From positions 186,001-250,000 of the forward strand of contig SADC01000439.1 in the NCBI GenBank assembly GCA_004194705.1: a stretch of 64,000 bases of DNA, read 5' to 3'. A program made the translations under genes and the position numbers. The notes under the pieces are model-generated. The model ran no database searches. It had not been told where the DNA came from and saw only the letters and a program-made list of their open reading frames with translations. This document shows, piece by piece, positions 51,072 to 61,218 of the stretch. The stretch comes from Ditylenchus dipsaci (lineage: Eukaryota; Nematoda; Chromadorea; Rhabditida; Anguinidae). Every line of letters begins with the position of its first letter. Position 1 is the stretch's first letter.

Positions 51072-54000
51072 CTATCTGTCGCCGCCCATCCTACCTCCTT
51101 CCCTGCCTGGTGGAGGTGTGATTTCATCGTCTTCGTACTCATACAGCTAAACGTAGTAAAAAATCGTTATTTTTTATAAGCTTTCACACTTTCCAGTTAA
51201 AAGCATGTTTGTCAATTCTTTGTGTGAAAAATTATTTTTCTAGATTTTTCACACCCTAAATTATCTGAAAACCTGTGATCGAACAGTTTCGCCAGCACGC
51301 GATAGCATAGAATCCTACCTTCTAGGCAAAGTATAAGAATTTCGTCTTGATGGATTAAAAAATTATTGGTTGTGGAAAGTTGAAGTTTGGAATTTTCTGA
51401 CAATCGATTATCGAAAAAAACTAAAAAATTCCGATTTTTGGCCGATATTGAGAATTCAGATGGACCATTATGCTGGACGAAGTCCCGCTGAGGCAAGAAA
51501 AAACTCATACCTGTTTGTAAAGAGGACAACAATAACAACACCAACAGGACAGTCCAATGAGCACAGCTACCAAAATGATAGAAGCTATGATTATTGCAAC
51601 CACAGCACCTGTAGGTAGGGCAAAAGGACAGCAGGATGGCTTCCAGGAACCCATATAAGGCCACGTACAGCACCTACAAATTAACATTATAGCACAGGTT
51701 TAGGTATAGTGATATGAAAACGGTAAATCCGTAAGTAAAAACAAATTAAAAAAAAATATATAGATTTCTAGGCTTTGCAGTGAGATTGGAATCCCATGGA
51801 ATTCTCAGTAGTGAAATGATAAAAAAATTTAATTTTTCCAGCCCGAATCTCATGAGTTCAAAGCGAAAAATCCAAAATTCCACCTGTACACTTCCTTAAC
51901 TAAGAAAAAGTCACTAACCAGTTATAGTTATCCCAATCAGTAGGCTGCGGACAGTAGGCCAGGTATCCATAGCCGGAGGGACACCAAAAAATACCTGAAA
52001 AAGGGTCTTATTATTTCTATATAAGACTTTTTCGCTTTTGTCTTCCTGTTGCCTTTTTGGCTAGTGCCTAGAATTAGATTAGTGAAAAGATATATGTTAG
52101 GTTAGAACCTTCTAAGCACAAGCTTAAAACAGAAGGACACACAACAAATTATTTATTAATTAAAACTAGCAGGACGGATTGCAACATTGGTATACTCTGG
52201 TTCAGAATTTCATGCTAAACACGATACAGTCCACTCTCGATACACTGTAGCTCGCGGGATCGGAAAAATATACACTATATCAAGAGTTACACTATATCGA
52301 GGGTACAGTGTAAGCCAGTTTGGCTTAAAGCTGACTACCGTATTTACTGTATTAAGTCCCATGGGGAGTTATTTTTCAACCTCTAAAAAATCGAAAAATT
52401 TTAAGGTCGATTTTGAGACTTTCGGGTGCTCAACCAAATCTGAAAAGTGTAATCAGGTAAACTCGCGGCAACTAAGAAAACGCAGAAAACAGATTTGCGA
52501 AATGTTCGCTCTAGGCTGAGATATAAGGTCCGTAGGGTGGGGACTTATTAGAGGGTGGGGAGTTATTAGAGGGTGGCGAGTTAATACAGTAAATACGGTA
52601 AATGATGTTGAAAAAATACACTATATCGAAATCTACACTATATCGGGGTACACTGTATCGAGAGTTTACTGTAGTACTGGCCCAAGGCGTGTCAAAATTT
52701 AAAAATCGCAAGAAGGCTATTTTTCCTGCCAGGACAAATTTTCCTGCCGGGACAAATCCACAATTTTTTTATAAATGTGAATTTTTTTAATTTTATGATT
52801 TTTTTCTCTTGATAATGCATATTAATCGGCAAATCAGTCACCAAGTAGGTCACAATTCGAAACTTGCGAAATCGCATTTTTCTTACAGGACAAAACTAAG
52901 AATTGTTTCGAAATTTCTTTATTTTTGATAAATTAGGTGCTCAGTTAAATTATGGGAATTATACAAATTTTTTTTACTCGAATGGGCGTATTTAGGGGTG
53001 AAAGAAAGCTGAGGGTCAGCCCTACATGGCGATTGTCAAAAAAAAAAGCTGAGCCATAGTTATCGCCATTCAAGCTAAATTTCAGAATGTTAATTTTTCC
53101 CTAAAATATATGTTTTTTATCTTTACAGTCAAACCTCGTTATAGTGCGACCCCCAAAGTTCGTTCCAGCCTCGGGTCCGACACTTTTTTACCTCGATTTT
53201 GAAGATTTTTGTAAGTTCTGTTTTTACAGTCTGGTCCCAAATAACGTCAGGATTCCGATTTTGCCGATCGTTTTTCTAAAACCTAAAATTTTTTCTTTAG
53301 AAAAAGCAAAACCTCGATATAGTGCGACCCTTTTTCAAAATGTGGTCGCACTATATCGAGGTTTTGCTTTTTTAGAAGAAAAATTTTAGTTTTCAGAAAA
53401 ACGATCGGCAAAATCGGAATCCTGACGATATTTGGGACCAGACTGTAAAAACAGAACTTACAAAAATCTTCGAAAATCGAGTTCAAAAAAGTGTCGGACC
53501 CGAGGCTGGAACGAACTTTTGGGGGTCGCACTATAACGAGGTTTGACTGTAGTAATTTTTTGCCAAATTTTAAGAATCCATAAATCTGAAAGTTGAGAGT
53601 CTGGGCTTTCTGATCCGCGAAAGACCTTTTCAAAATGATCAATACTTGGTGTTTCTCAATTTCTTTTGAAAAGATTTGAAAAAAGCCCAGACTCTGAACT
53701 TTCAGATTTATGGATGGTTTGTCGAAACTCAATTTTTTTAATTAAAAATTAAAAAACCTGCATTTTAGGGAAAAAGTAACATGCTTAAATTAAGCTTGGC
53801 TAGCGACAAGGATATCTTTATTTTTCCCATACTTAGGGATAATCATGTAGACCTGACTCTCAGCTTTAATTTGAGCCATAATATGGCTAATCAAGTGTGA
53901 AAAAAGTTGTATAAACCCACTTATTTAGTTCAACATGCAATTTATCGAAAAAGAAAAAGTTTCAGAAAATATTCTGATTTTTGTCCCGAACGGAAAATCC

Positions 54001-57000
54001 CCTATTCACCATTTGCGTAATTTGATACGCTGTGAGTCGTTTTTCAATTTAAGGTCGGAAATTTTCGGCTCTAGGTGAATTCGTCAACGGTGAATTCGTC
54101 AACGAATTTTTACTTGACAGGGTTTATGCGCATGAACTCGATAAACTTTTAATTATTTAATATTTTAGGCTAGCTTTTTTTTAGGCGGCGTTAAATTGGT
54201 CCGCGGTTAATTGATCCCCGGTTAATCGATCTTCGGTTAACTGAGCCCCTTTAAATTGATCCTGTAATAGGTTACATTTTCGAGTCCCGGTGGTGGCAAA
54301 CATTTTTTCTGGACTTGTCATACCGTCAGTTGCAAATAGCGAAATAGTTTTTAAAAGACTAGTAAGCCTCAGGGTGGGTCGAAAAACCACCTGGTACCTG
54401 CCCTAAACGGGTATCTACTTCTAGAATTTAAAATTTTTGATTTAACCTAAAGTAGTCAGTAATTAAATTTTTCGAGTGGTTCAAGATTAAGCGACATGCA
54501 AATTTTTCACAGAAAAGTTGACGAATTTAATTTTTAATACGGCCAAGGGTTTGCTGCTTCGTGGTTAAGAATAGCACACTCCACATCGCAAATGATAAAA
54601 AGAGTGAAAAAAATCAATAGCCCATCCAAAGTAAAAAAGAGTCGGTATTACCCACGTTGTGGTATCCAGGTATAGTACCCAGGTACTTTGTCGGTACTTA
54701 GTGATATTATTTAGTTAGTCATCCGTTAGGTCTGATCCACCTCCTCACATGGTCCGATCCATCTACTCAGATGATCTGATCCACCTTCCAATATAGTTTG
54801 ATTTAATTCAAAAAATGGTCTACTATATCACGATCGGGTACCACCAGCTAAGTACAACTATATGGGTACCCTAGCCGGATAGCTCGACACTGGTACCATT
54901 AATAGACACTACTACCTAAGTATCACGACATAAGCACGTCCACCTGAGTACCGATACCTGAGCACTGCCTCGGTACTACCACCTGCGTAATTTTTACCTA
55001 GGTAAAACAACCTGAGTACCATTCACTTGGTAGTACTATCTACACACCACCTGTATACCATACGGGGCATCAAACCTTTTAAAACCGGGTTTCATGCAAG
55101 TCAAATCGAATTTTTAGCATTATCTAGCCGTCTTCAGGACAATATTCTAGGTATGGTACAATGACTTTTGATAGTCAAGTCAAAATCCGTTGACGAATTC
55201 ACCGTTGACGAATTCACCGTCGCCCGAAATTTCAGCTGGGCACCTTCTAAAATTAGCTAAATTTTGTAATCCGATAAATTATTTGTATTTTTAAAGATTT
55301 CATAACTTTCAGATTTAATTATAATTCATATTAATTATAATTCATAATTATCCTTCATTGAATGCGGTGCTCTTTTATATAGGTATAAGCTTTTCTATTC
55401 TACAAAAAAAATTTCTTGTAAAATTACAAATTTTTATAACAACTTATTATTTTGGAAAAATTATCTTTCTAGAGCCCCAATATAATATAAAAGAGCACGG
55501 GTCTTGCGCAATTTTTTATAATTAAAACTGAAAGTTTTAATACGTTTAAAAATATAAATAAAGTTATTGGATTACAAAATGTAGCTAATTTTAAAAAGGT
55601 GCCCAGCTTAAAATTTTCCGATCTAAAATATAAAAGCGGCCGGTACCATCGTGTTTAGCATGAAATTCTGAACCAGAATATACCAATGTTGCAATCCGCC
55701 CTGCTAGTGTTAGCAAAAAGGCAACTAACGTCGATTGCCCAGTCTGCCTTCAATATATTGAGTGATAGGGTCATTTAAGGCTTGAGCATCTGCATAGCTC
55801 ACTGAAACATACAATATAAATACTGCAATTTTTCTAAAATTATTTTAGACGTAAATAACTGGTGTACCAAAAGTCCTTGGGGAGATTTTTAACCCATTTT
55901 GCAAAACAAAAATTTCTCTTATAACAAAATCCAAACAATAGGTTTTGTAGCCCTGAATCTCTCTTCCAAATGGCATATTGCTTTTAGCCTGACTATTTTG
56001 GATAAGTCACCATTGGGTTCCAAACACTTGTGTGGTCATTTTAAGAAATTTGAAAAAATGACCAAAATCCAAAAAACTGGCAAAAACTTTCATTTTGGTC
56101 ATTTTTTCAAGAAATTGACTTTTTCCAACAGTCACTATCTCAACACTCAGATTTTCAAAAATTATTCTGTAATATGGGTTTTGTAGCTCTTGAGCTGCGC
56201 TACAACATGGTAATGAAATTTTGTAGTGACGCTTAAAATTCAATAAAACATTTGACCAGTTAAAGTGATGAAAACGCTGGTAAATTTCTTAAAATGACCA
56301 CACAAGTGTTTGGAGCCAAATGGTGACTTATCCAAATAGTCAGGCTGAAAGCAATATGCCATTTGGAAGAGGAGATTCAGGGCTACAAAACCTATTGCTT
56401 GGATTTTGTTATAAGAGAAATTTTTGTTTTGCAAAATGGGTTAAAAATCTCCCCAAGGACTTTTGGTACACCAGTTATATATATAGTTTCTAGTTCCAGT
56501 AGACATTCTTATCGGGGTTTAGCACACGTAAGAAAAATTTAGTATGAAAAAATCTGCATGTTTCAGCCGTTAAAGGCTGAAAAAGCTTGATTTAGGAACA
56601 TAGTGTGAGGGTCTAGCGACACCTGCGCCTGGAATTTGGATTTTGGGGTTTTAGAGGGTCTAATATTTAATTTGATATATTTTCTCAACAGGTTTTGCGA
56701 TATACAACAATTTTTTAGTCAATTTAACCAACCCAGTCCAATTAGAACTACAACAATGACTATAAAAAGCAAGTAGGACGAATGGATGGGTAAAGATATA
56801 GTTCTTCTCGACCGCACCACATCTTGCTGGTCACTACTATTGCTTAAGCAGTCTTGCTCCAAGCATATGTCTGCAGAAGTTTGGCATTGTAGTCTTTCCA
56901 TAGCTAGAAGTTGAGGCAGCTAATACAGCTGCTGGTCGTTCTTGACAACAATCTTCTTAATCCTTGGCTAATAGTACAAAAAATAGTAAGTAATTTGACA

Positions 57001-57748
57001 CTGAATACAGATGTCTTAATTAAGCTGTTTACAGGTCTGAAAATGTATTTTGGTAAGAAACTTATATTTAGGGCTGGTCCGACCCGAAAATCCTAACAAT
57101 AAAATAATTAAATTAGTAATAGAGTAAAACACATAGTAATTTCAATTCTCGAAAGGCATAAGATCCTGGAAGGCTTACGAAAATACTAAGCAAAAGAAAA
57201 AGTAAGACAGGATCTTCCGAAGAGCATTATGCAATCAATGATCTAATCTAAAAAACTTAGCCTTTTAAAATTTATATGAAATAAATTAAAAACAAAAACG
57301 TACAGGAACATTAAGAATGTGGTTGAGATTCGGCGCTACTTTTCGAGTGCTTTTTTAAGTGATTCTTTTCAAGTCTGTTCTGATATAAGTTGACAAATTT
57401 TAAAAAACAAGAAACAAATTTGTCAAAATTCACTGCAAACAATCAATAAACCATACGGAATTTATTTCCTCAATCTTGTTTGTTCTGTGACTCACTCGAC
57501 TCCCAAACAAACAAATGCCCCTTGAAATATGCTCAAAGATAAGTCCCTCGAGTTTATAACAAATAAATTAATGGGTATATTTCTTTGGGTAGCATCTTAA
57601 CAAAATCAGCATTTGTTGTACAGAAGAGCAAGAGTAAAAGCAACAAAAAAGGCAGTCGAGAAAAAGCAGGCAATCGATAAAGAAAAGCAGTGACTGGCTT
57701 GCCTGTCACTATCTGGACGGTGGCCAAGCAGCAGAAGAAGAAGAGCAT
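51072..57748 (-). CDS. Shisa-like (STMC6-type) cysteine-rich single-pass membrane protein
   Basis: Five minus-strand exons: 57748-57622, 55801-55730, 51994-51919, 51673-51511, 51146-51072 (TAG), sum 513 bases, 170 residues, all GT-AG with matching phases. The N terminus has a hydrophobic run (RLPFLLLLLLLFL) ending SYADA|QA, a plausible signal-peptidase site. The ectodomain holds six cysteines: WCPSGYGYLAYCPQP, then WCCTWP and PSCCPF. This is followed by a membrane helix GAVVAIIIASIILVAVLIGL, a CWCCYCCP juxtamembrane cluster, and a short tail LYEYEDDEITPPPGR. This is the layout of the Shisa/CYYR1/WBP1-like STMC6 superfamily, whose members act as adaptors in membrane trafficking and receptor regulation. 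Which member it is cannot be decided. Intron 2 (55729-51995) is almost entirely transposon (52165-55708). The first-exon donor (TTCT|GTACAA) is inferred from phase and is the least certain part. Confidence 0.75.
52225..52673. mobile_element. pogo-like MITE with nested ACCGTATTT element
   Basis: TACAGTCCACTCTCGATACA and inverse TGTATCGAGAGTTTACTGTA. It interrupts the arm of the 52165-55708 element: CACGA+TA...TA+GTACTGG, while the intact arm at the right gives the empty site (reverse complement CACGATGGTACCGG). Confidence 0.85.
52336..52600. mobile_element. ACCGTATTT-family element, short
   Basis: TACCGTATTTACTGTATTAA + GTCCCATGGGGAGTTATTT at the left, tandem GGGGAGTTATTAGAGGGT units and ACAGTAAATACGGTA at the right. 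265 bp. Confidence 0.8.
52685..54032. mobile_element. Inverted-repeat element E2 (homologue of 24697-26095)
   Basis: GCGTGTCAAAATTTAAAAATCGC at the left with its diverged inverse at the right (ACCATTTGCGTAATTTGATACGC). Shares several blocks with E1; the pogo-like MITE 53124-53551 sits at the position equivalent to the MITE in E1. Confidence 0.6.
53124..53551. mobile_element. pogo-like MITE, complete palindrome
   Basis: TACAGTCAAACCTCGTTATA and inverse TATAACGAGGTTTGACTGTA; 428 bp, almost fully self-complementary, TA target. Same family as 41224-41639. Confidence 0.88.
54068..55222. mobile_element. Element with tandem GGTGAATTCGTCAAC termini and satellite interior
   Basis: CTCTAGGTGAATTCGTCAAC + GGTGAATTCGTCAACG at the left; CGTTGACGAATTCACCG twice at the right (55188-55222). 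The interior has GGTACC/CCACCTG-rich degenerate repeats and a tRNA B-box-like TTTTCGAGTCCCGG at about 54271-54284. Confidence 0.75.
55858..56475. mobile_element. Fold-back element with ~190-bp arms, TA flanks
   Basis: ACTGGTGTACCAAAAGTCCT...AAACACTTGTGTGGTCATTT (55858-56055) is mirrored almost perfectly at 56277-56475. TA lies on both sides. Short open frames in both arms are mirror copies, not genes. Confidence 0.88.
56719..56923 (-). CDS. Small membrane-tail exon, possible alternative 3' exon of the Shisa-like gene
   Basis: Minus-strand frame MERLQCQTSADICLEQDCLS...RSRRTISLPIHS + YLLFIVIVVVLIGLGWLN, ending TGA. It has three cysteines, a basic stretch and a C-terminal hydrophobic helix typical of a tail or GPI-type signal. 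An acceptor-like CAACTTCTAG lies two bases before the ATG, and its phase matches the donor of the signal-peptide exon at 57622. It could therefore be an alternative last exon in intron 1 of the Shisa-like gene. It could also be an independent small gene or a chance frame; no family recognised. Confidence 0.35.
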
Positions 57749-57914
57749 TCAATACTACTACCTTCTGAGCACTGGTTTCTGTGACTCAGCGACATAGATA
57801 AGAGCTGTTTCTGGGGCCTTAGCTATTACCAGTAGTGTTTTTATTGGTTTTACAAGGCAGGCTTGCTAGATTATTTAGTCACAGGTAGTCCTTATACAAA
57901 AAAGTAAATTTATG

Positions 57915-58057
57915 TCACAGTCGACTCTCGACTCTATGCCAGTCACACTGAAATTTATCTGATTGACTGGCTATTTCATAAAATAAAAGAATACTCCTGA
58001 TTTTACGCCACCGAAATTCGATCTCGAGGGGTGGTGTGAAACCGAGAGTGGACTGTA
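57915..58057. mobile_element. pogo-like MITE (CAGTCGACTCTCGACTCT)
   Basis: CACAGTCGACTCTCGACTCT at the left, AAACCGAGAGTGGACTGTA at the right; 143 bp. Confidence 0.7.
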
Positions 58058-59170
58058 TAAGAAAGCTAAAATACTTTATTTGAACAAAAGGACATTTGAA
58101 GTACGACTTCTATATATTCACATTGAGGGATTATTTTCCAACAAACCACCAAGGGCTTTTCAGTATTCATTAGTTCAACATAAAGCCAAAAAATCTGAGT
58201 TGGTTCCAAAGAAGCAGGTATTTCTAAAGATGAAGAAAATTTGAGTCTCGTAATAGTCAATCATGATGAAGGAAGGGGTGATTCCCGAGTAGCTTTTTGG
58301 GGGGGGGGTATTACCGAGTAGCGTCCACATAATTTATTCGAAATTCATGGTGAAGCCAATTTTCTTTCCATGCTTAAATTGACAATAGCTGCCCAAAATC
58401 CTGATTCATTCTGAGAAATGAAAATTGTGCCAAAAACTACCATTTTGCAACACATTTTAAAAAAGATCAATCGATACAGGTAAAAAATGCAGTCAAACAA
58501 GCCTAACCCCAAATTTCCAAAGTCATTTTGCAATGCAAACAGACAATCTTCTTCTTGGTTGCTCTTGATCAAGCCCCCCCCCTGCCTCTCAACCACACAT
58601 ATGAGTCAAATATATTGAAATTAGGGGGCAAATAGGGAGGAGGGAATAAATGGTCAGACAGCTTCGGAGGTAGGGGAGAAGCAACAGGAGAGAGACCATC
58701 TCCCACTCTTGCGATTGTTTGCATAAGGTTGTATAGCTGAGGTAGGGAGGGGGGGGGCATGGAAAAGAGGGCAATAATGTGAGGGAGGAATAGCTGGGAG
58801 TTGCCTCTCCCTACCTCGCCGAGCTGTTTCTCGATGCTACACAAAAGTTGACGCCAAGCAGAGGAATGCTTTCACCTCTGCAGTGACTCACACAACCACT
58901 GCAACTTGGCCAGTTATGGCGAATTAGTCATTGATGACGATGATGACCAATTTATAGCAAATTATGTAACACATAGACACTGTTAGTGCTCTTACAAAGC
59001 TCAGAAATTATAGAATTTCTCCCAGTTTGTTATCTATCATGGCACATCCGTTAAGAAACACGGCTTCATTGATGTAAAGTAGAAAGTGAGTTGAGCTCGT
59101 ACCATATATTTTCTATCTTCTTTGAATTTTACTATTTGTCATTATTTTATTAAAAATAAAAAAAAAACAG
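58058..59170. other. Gene-free spacer
   Basis: Contains a G-run half end of the 15024 element (58300-58327) and a purine-rich tract (58560-58810) that yields proline/leucine-rich antisense frames without domain signals. Confidence 0.4.
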
Positions 59171-59346
59171 CACAGTTGAACCTCATTTATCCGGCACCCC
59201 CGGTTATCGGGCACCTTAAATTTGCTTCATGTGGTTGAGATTGCCTTATTCTCTATTAACTGACACTACAGTTATCCTACAATCCCTTTATCCGGCACCC
59301 TGAGTCCAGTCCCCAGGGGTGCCGGATTACCGTGGTTTGACTTTAG
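59171..59346. mobile_element. pogo-like MITE, ATTTATCCGGCACC type
   Basis: CACAGTTGAACCTCATTTATCC at the left, GGTGCCGGATTACCGTGGTT + TGACTTTA at the right; GGCACC repeated. Confidence 0.75.
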
Positions 59347-60830
59347 TAAGTGACAGGCATTTTTTGAATAGAAGGTATTAACTACATTAGAGCTAAGGTT
59401 TGTCATATAAAATGGTTAAATGTGAAAACTAGTTAACTATGAGCGTTATTAAAAAAGCGGGAGAAAATAATCGGCAGAGTTTTCATTTTATGTCATTTTT
59501 CGATAGCGCAACTTTTTTAATTTTAGCTTGTTTTGGCTGTTTTGGATACACTAACTAGCCTATCCGAACATAAGCTGCACTTCGACTGAGGCTAAAAAAT
59601 AAAAAAATGCTCAGAAACTGCCGAAAAAAGGAAAATAGAGCAAGTGCCCATATGCAAAAATATTCGGCTTCAAAAAAGATACACTGTCAAAAGTAAATTA
59701 TAGTAAAAAGCTGTTTACTTTACGAAAAGGTGCAAATATAAAAATATAAAATCAACGCCAAAGTGTTCTGTTAAGACTGTGGTGATTGCTACGATTCCAG
59801 CCAGTCGCCTAGTATGTCCAGCCAACCACCAATCCATACACTAGCCACAGAGCAAGCATGACACAACAACAACAATGTAAATAATAGGAAGTATTAGTGG
59901 TCACTCACTACCTAGGTCACCCTAGCAACAGGCTCTCCAGCCACGCGCTGGACATTGTCCACTACTACAAATTTTTCTGCTTGGTCAAAGAATAAAGCAA
60001 CACCCAAACAGAAAAAAGACGAAGAAACTCAGCAGTAGTAGCCAGCCTCTGCGGTCAAATGGCCTCAAACACCTAAGCCATCCAACTAGCTGGATGGACA
60101 AACATACAAACAACTATTTGCTACCTGCCTGCTACCGCTGACTCATCATCGGGGGCAGAGAGCATAAGTAAAAACAAATAGCAGATGCATGGAGGACGAC
60201 AACGCAGATTTAAGATTGGAGTTAAGAGCCCTTAAATTCCTTAACTTAATTAGAGAAAAGTAGCAGAACAAACGAAATGACAGCTTAAATAAGCAGCAAT
60301 GAATCATTTGAGAAAAAAAACTCCGAAAATTGACCTCAAACCAAATTCGATTTGCTTTTTCAGTTTAGTAATACAGACCCTCGTAATACCTAATACAGAC
60401 CCTCGGCATAACAAACTTCCAAATCTTCTTTCCCCCTAGAGTCCAATATTTTCAACGAGATTTCGAAGCCAGTTGTCTCTGGTTAGTCTAGTCTGAAAAA
60501 TCGCAATCATTCCGATTCCGCTGGTCATTTTTGTAAATGGCAACAGTTTCGCCGAACGTATCCGTTCCGCTCAATATAAATTTTTTTTTAATTAGGGCAT
60601 CCTGTATTGAGCGTGGGCTATAGCTCTGTTCCATTAAATGATTTTAGAAATAATCGTATGCCATTTTTTCTCAAGACCCTTTTAAATATCTTACTTTTCG
60701 AGACTTGATCAATGAAACCCAACAATCTTATCGAAAAAGATAAAAAGTGCATCCACTAATTTACAAGATGTGACAAAACAGTTAAATTAAAATTAGAAAT
60801 TAAATTTTTGCTGATTATCTCCTCAACCTC
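59347..60830. other. Gene-free spacer with a MITE fragment
   Basis: No domain-bearing frame. 60395-60610 resembles the interior of the 53124 pogo-like family (ACCCTCGGCATAACAAACTT, CAGTTGTCTCTGG, ATTCCGATTCCGC) and is a decayed copy. Confidence 0.4.
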
Positions 60831-60835
60831 TTACT

Positions 60836-60934
60836 ATGAAGCGGAATATGTCCAGAGGCCGAACCCCGATGTTAGAAAAGCGTCTGAAACACATTAAGGA
60901 GATGTCCTACAATCAGGCTCTTCAACAAGGCACG
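60836..60934 (+). CDS. Possible first exon of an unknown gene
   Basis: ATG 60836 opens MKRNMSRGRTPMLEKRLKHI then KEMSYNQALQQ, followed by AAG|GCACGT, which could be a GC donor. The composition is less AT-rich than its surroundings and looks coding, but no downstream exon is recognisable in the repeats that follow, and no family is known to me. Confidence 0.3.
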
Positions 60935-61218
60935 TTCACTCTAATTATTTGAATCGCATCTTTTAATACTCTAAAGACGGCTGATTTTGAAACCCCCCTG
61001 AAAACTTTTAAAGTTGTGTTTCAGGGAATTATTTTTGCAGAGTTTGCACATTTTAGTTTTTTGCACGGAAGTCGATTTGATAATTTTCGCAAACCTTCTG
61101 GTTTCGAGTACGTTTTACATTTTTGTTTCTTGGCGGGTTCGTGTTCAGCATGGTCGATTTGCTTACAAAAGTGCTCTTTGCACGAAACTCACTGTTGAAT
61201 TTCGAATTCAGCTCGAAC

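Larger units (their letters stand above)
52165..55708. mobile_element. 3.5-kb inverted-repeat element with nested insertions, hAT-like ends
   Basis: ACTAGCAGGACGGATTGCAAC at the left is mirrored by GTTGCAATCCGCCCTGCTAGT at the right, arms about 70 bp. The arms include CAGAATTTCATGCTAAACACG, close to the end of the 323-4809 hAT element. The interior is a stack of other repeats: pogo-like MITE 52225-52673 (itself with an ACCGTATTT element inside), E2 52685-54032, and the GTGAATTCGTCAAC element 54068-55222. No transposase. It lies in intron 2 of the Shisa-like gene. Confidence 0.75.

Noticed and set aside
51212..51673. Long minus-strand frame of 153 codons
   Set aside because: It is an alternative frame over the Shisa-like exon; the frame with the six cysteines, membrane helix and matching splice phases is preferred.
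55899..56434. Matching frames on opposite strands
   Set aside because: Both are the arms of the fold-back element 55858-56475.
58569..58844. Proline/leucine-rich minus-strand frame
   Set aside because: Arises from a purine-rich tract; no domain, no splice or start context.
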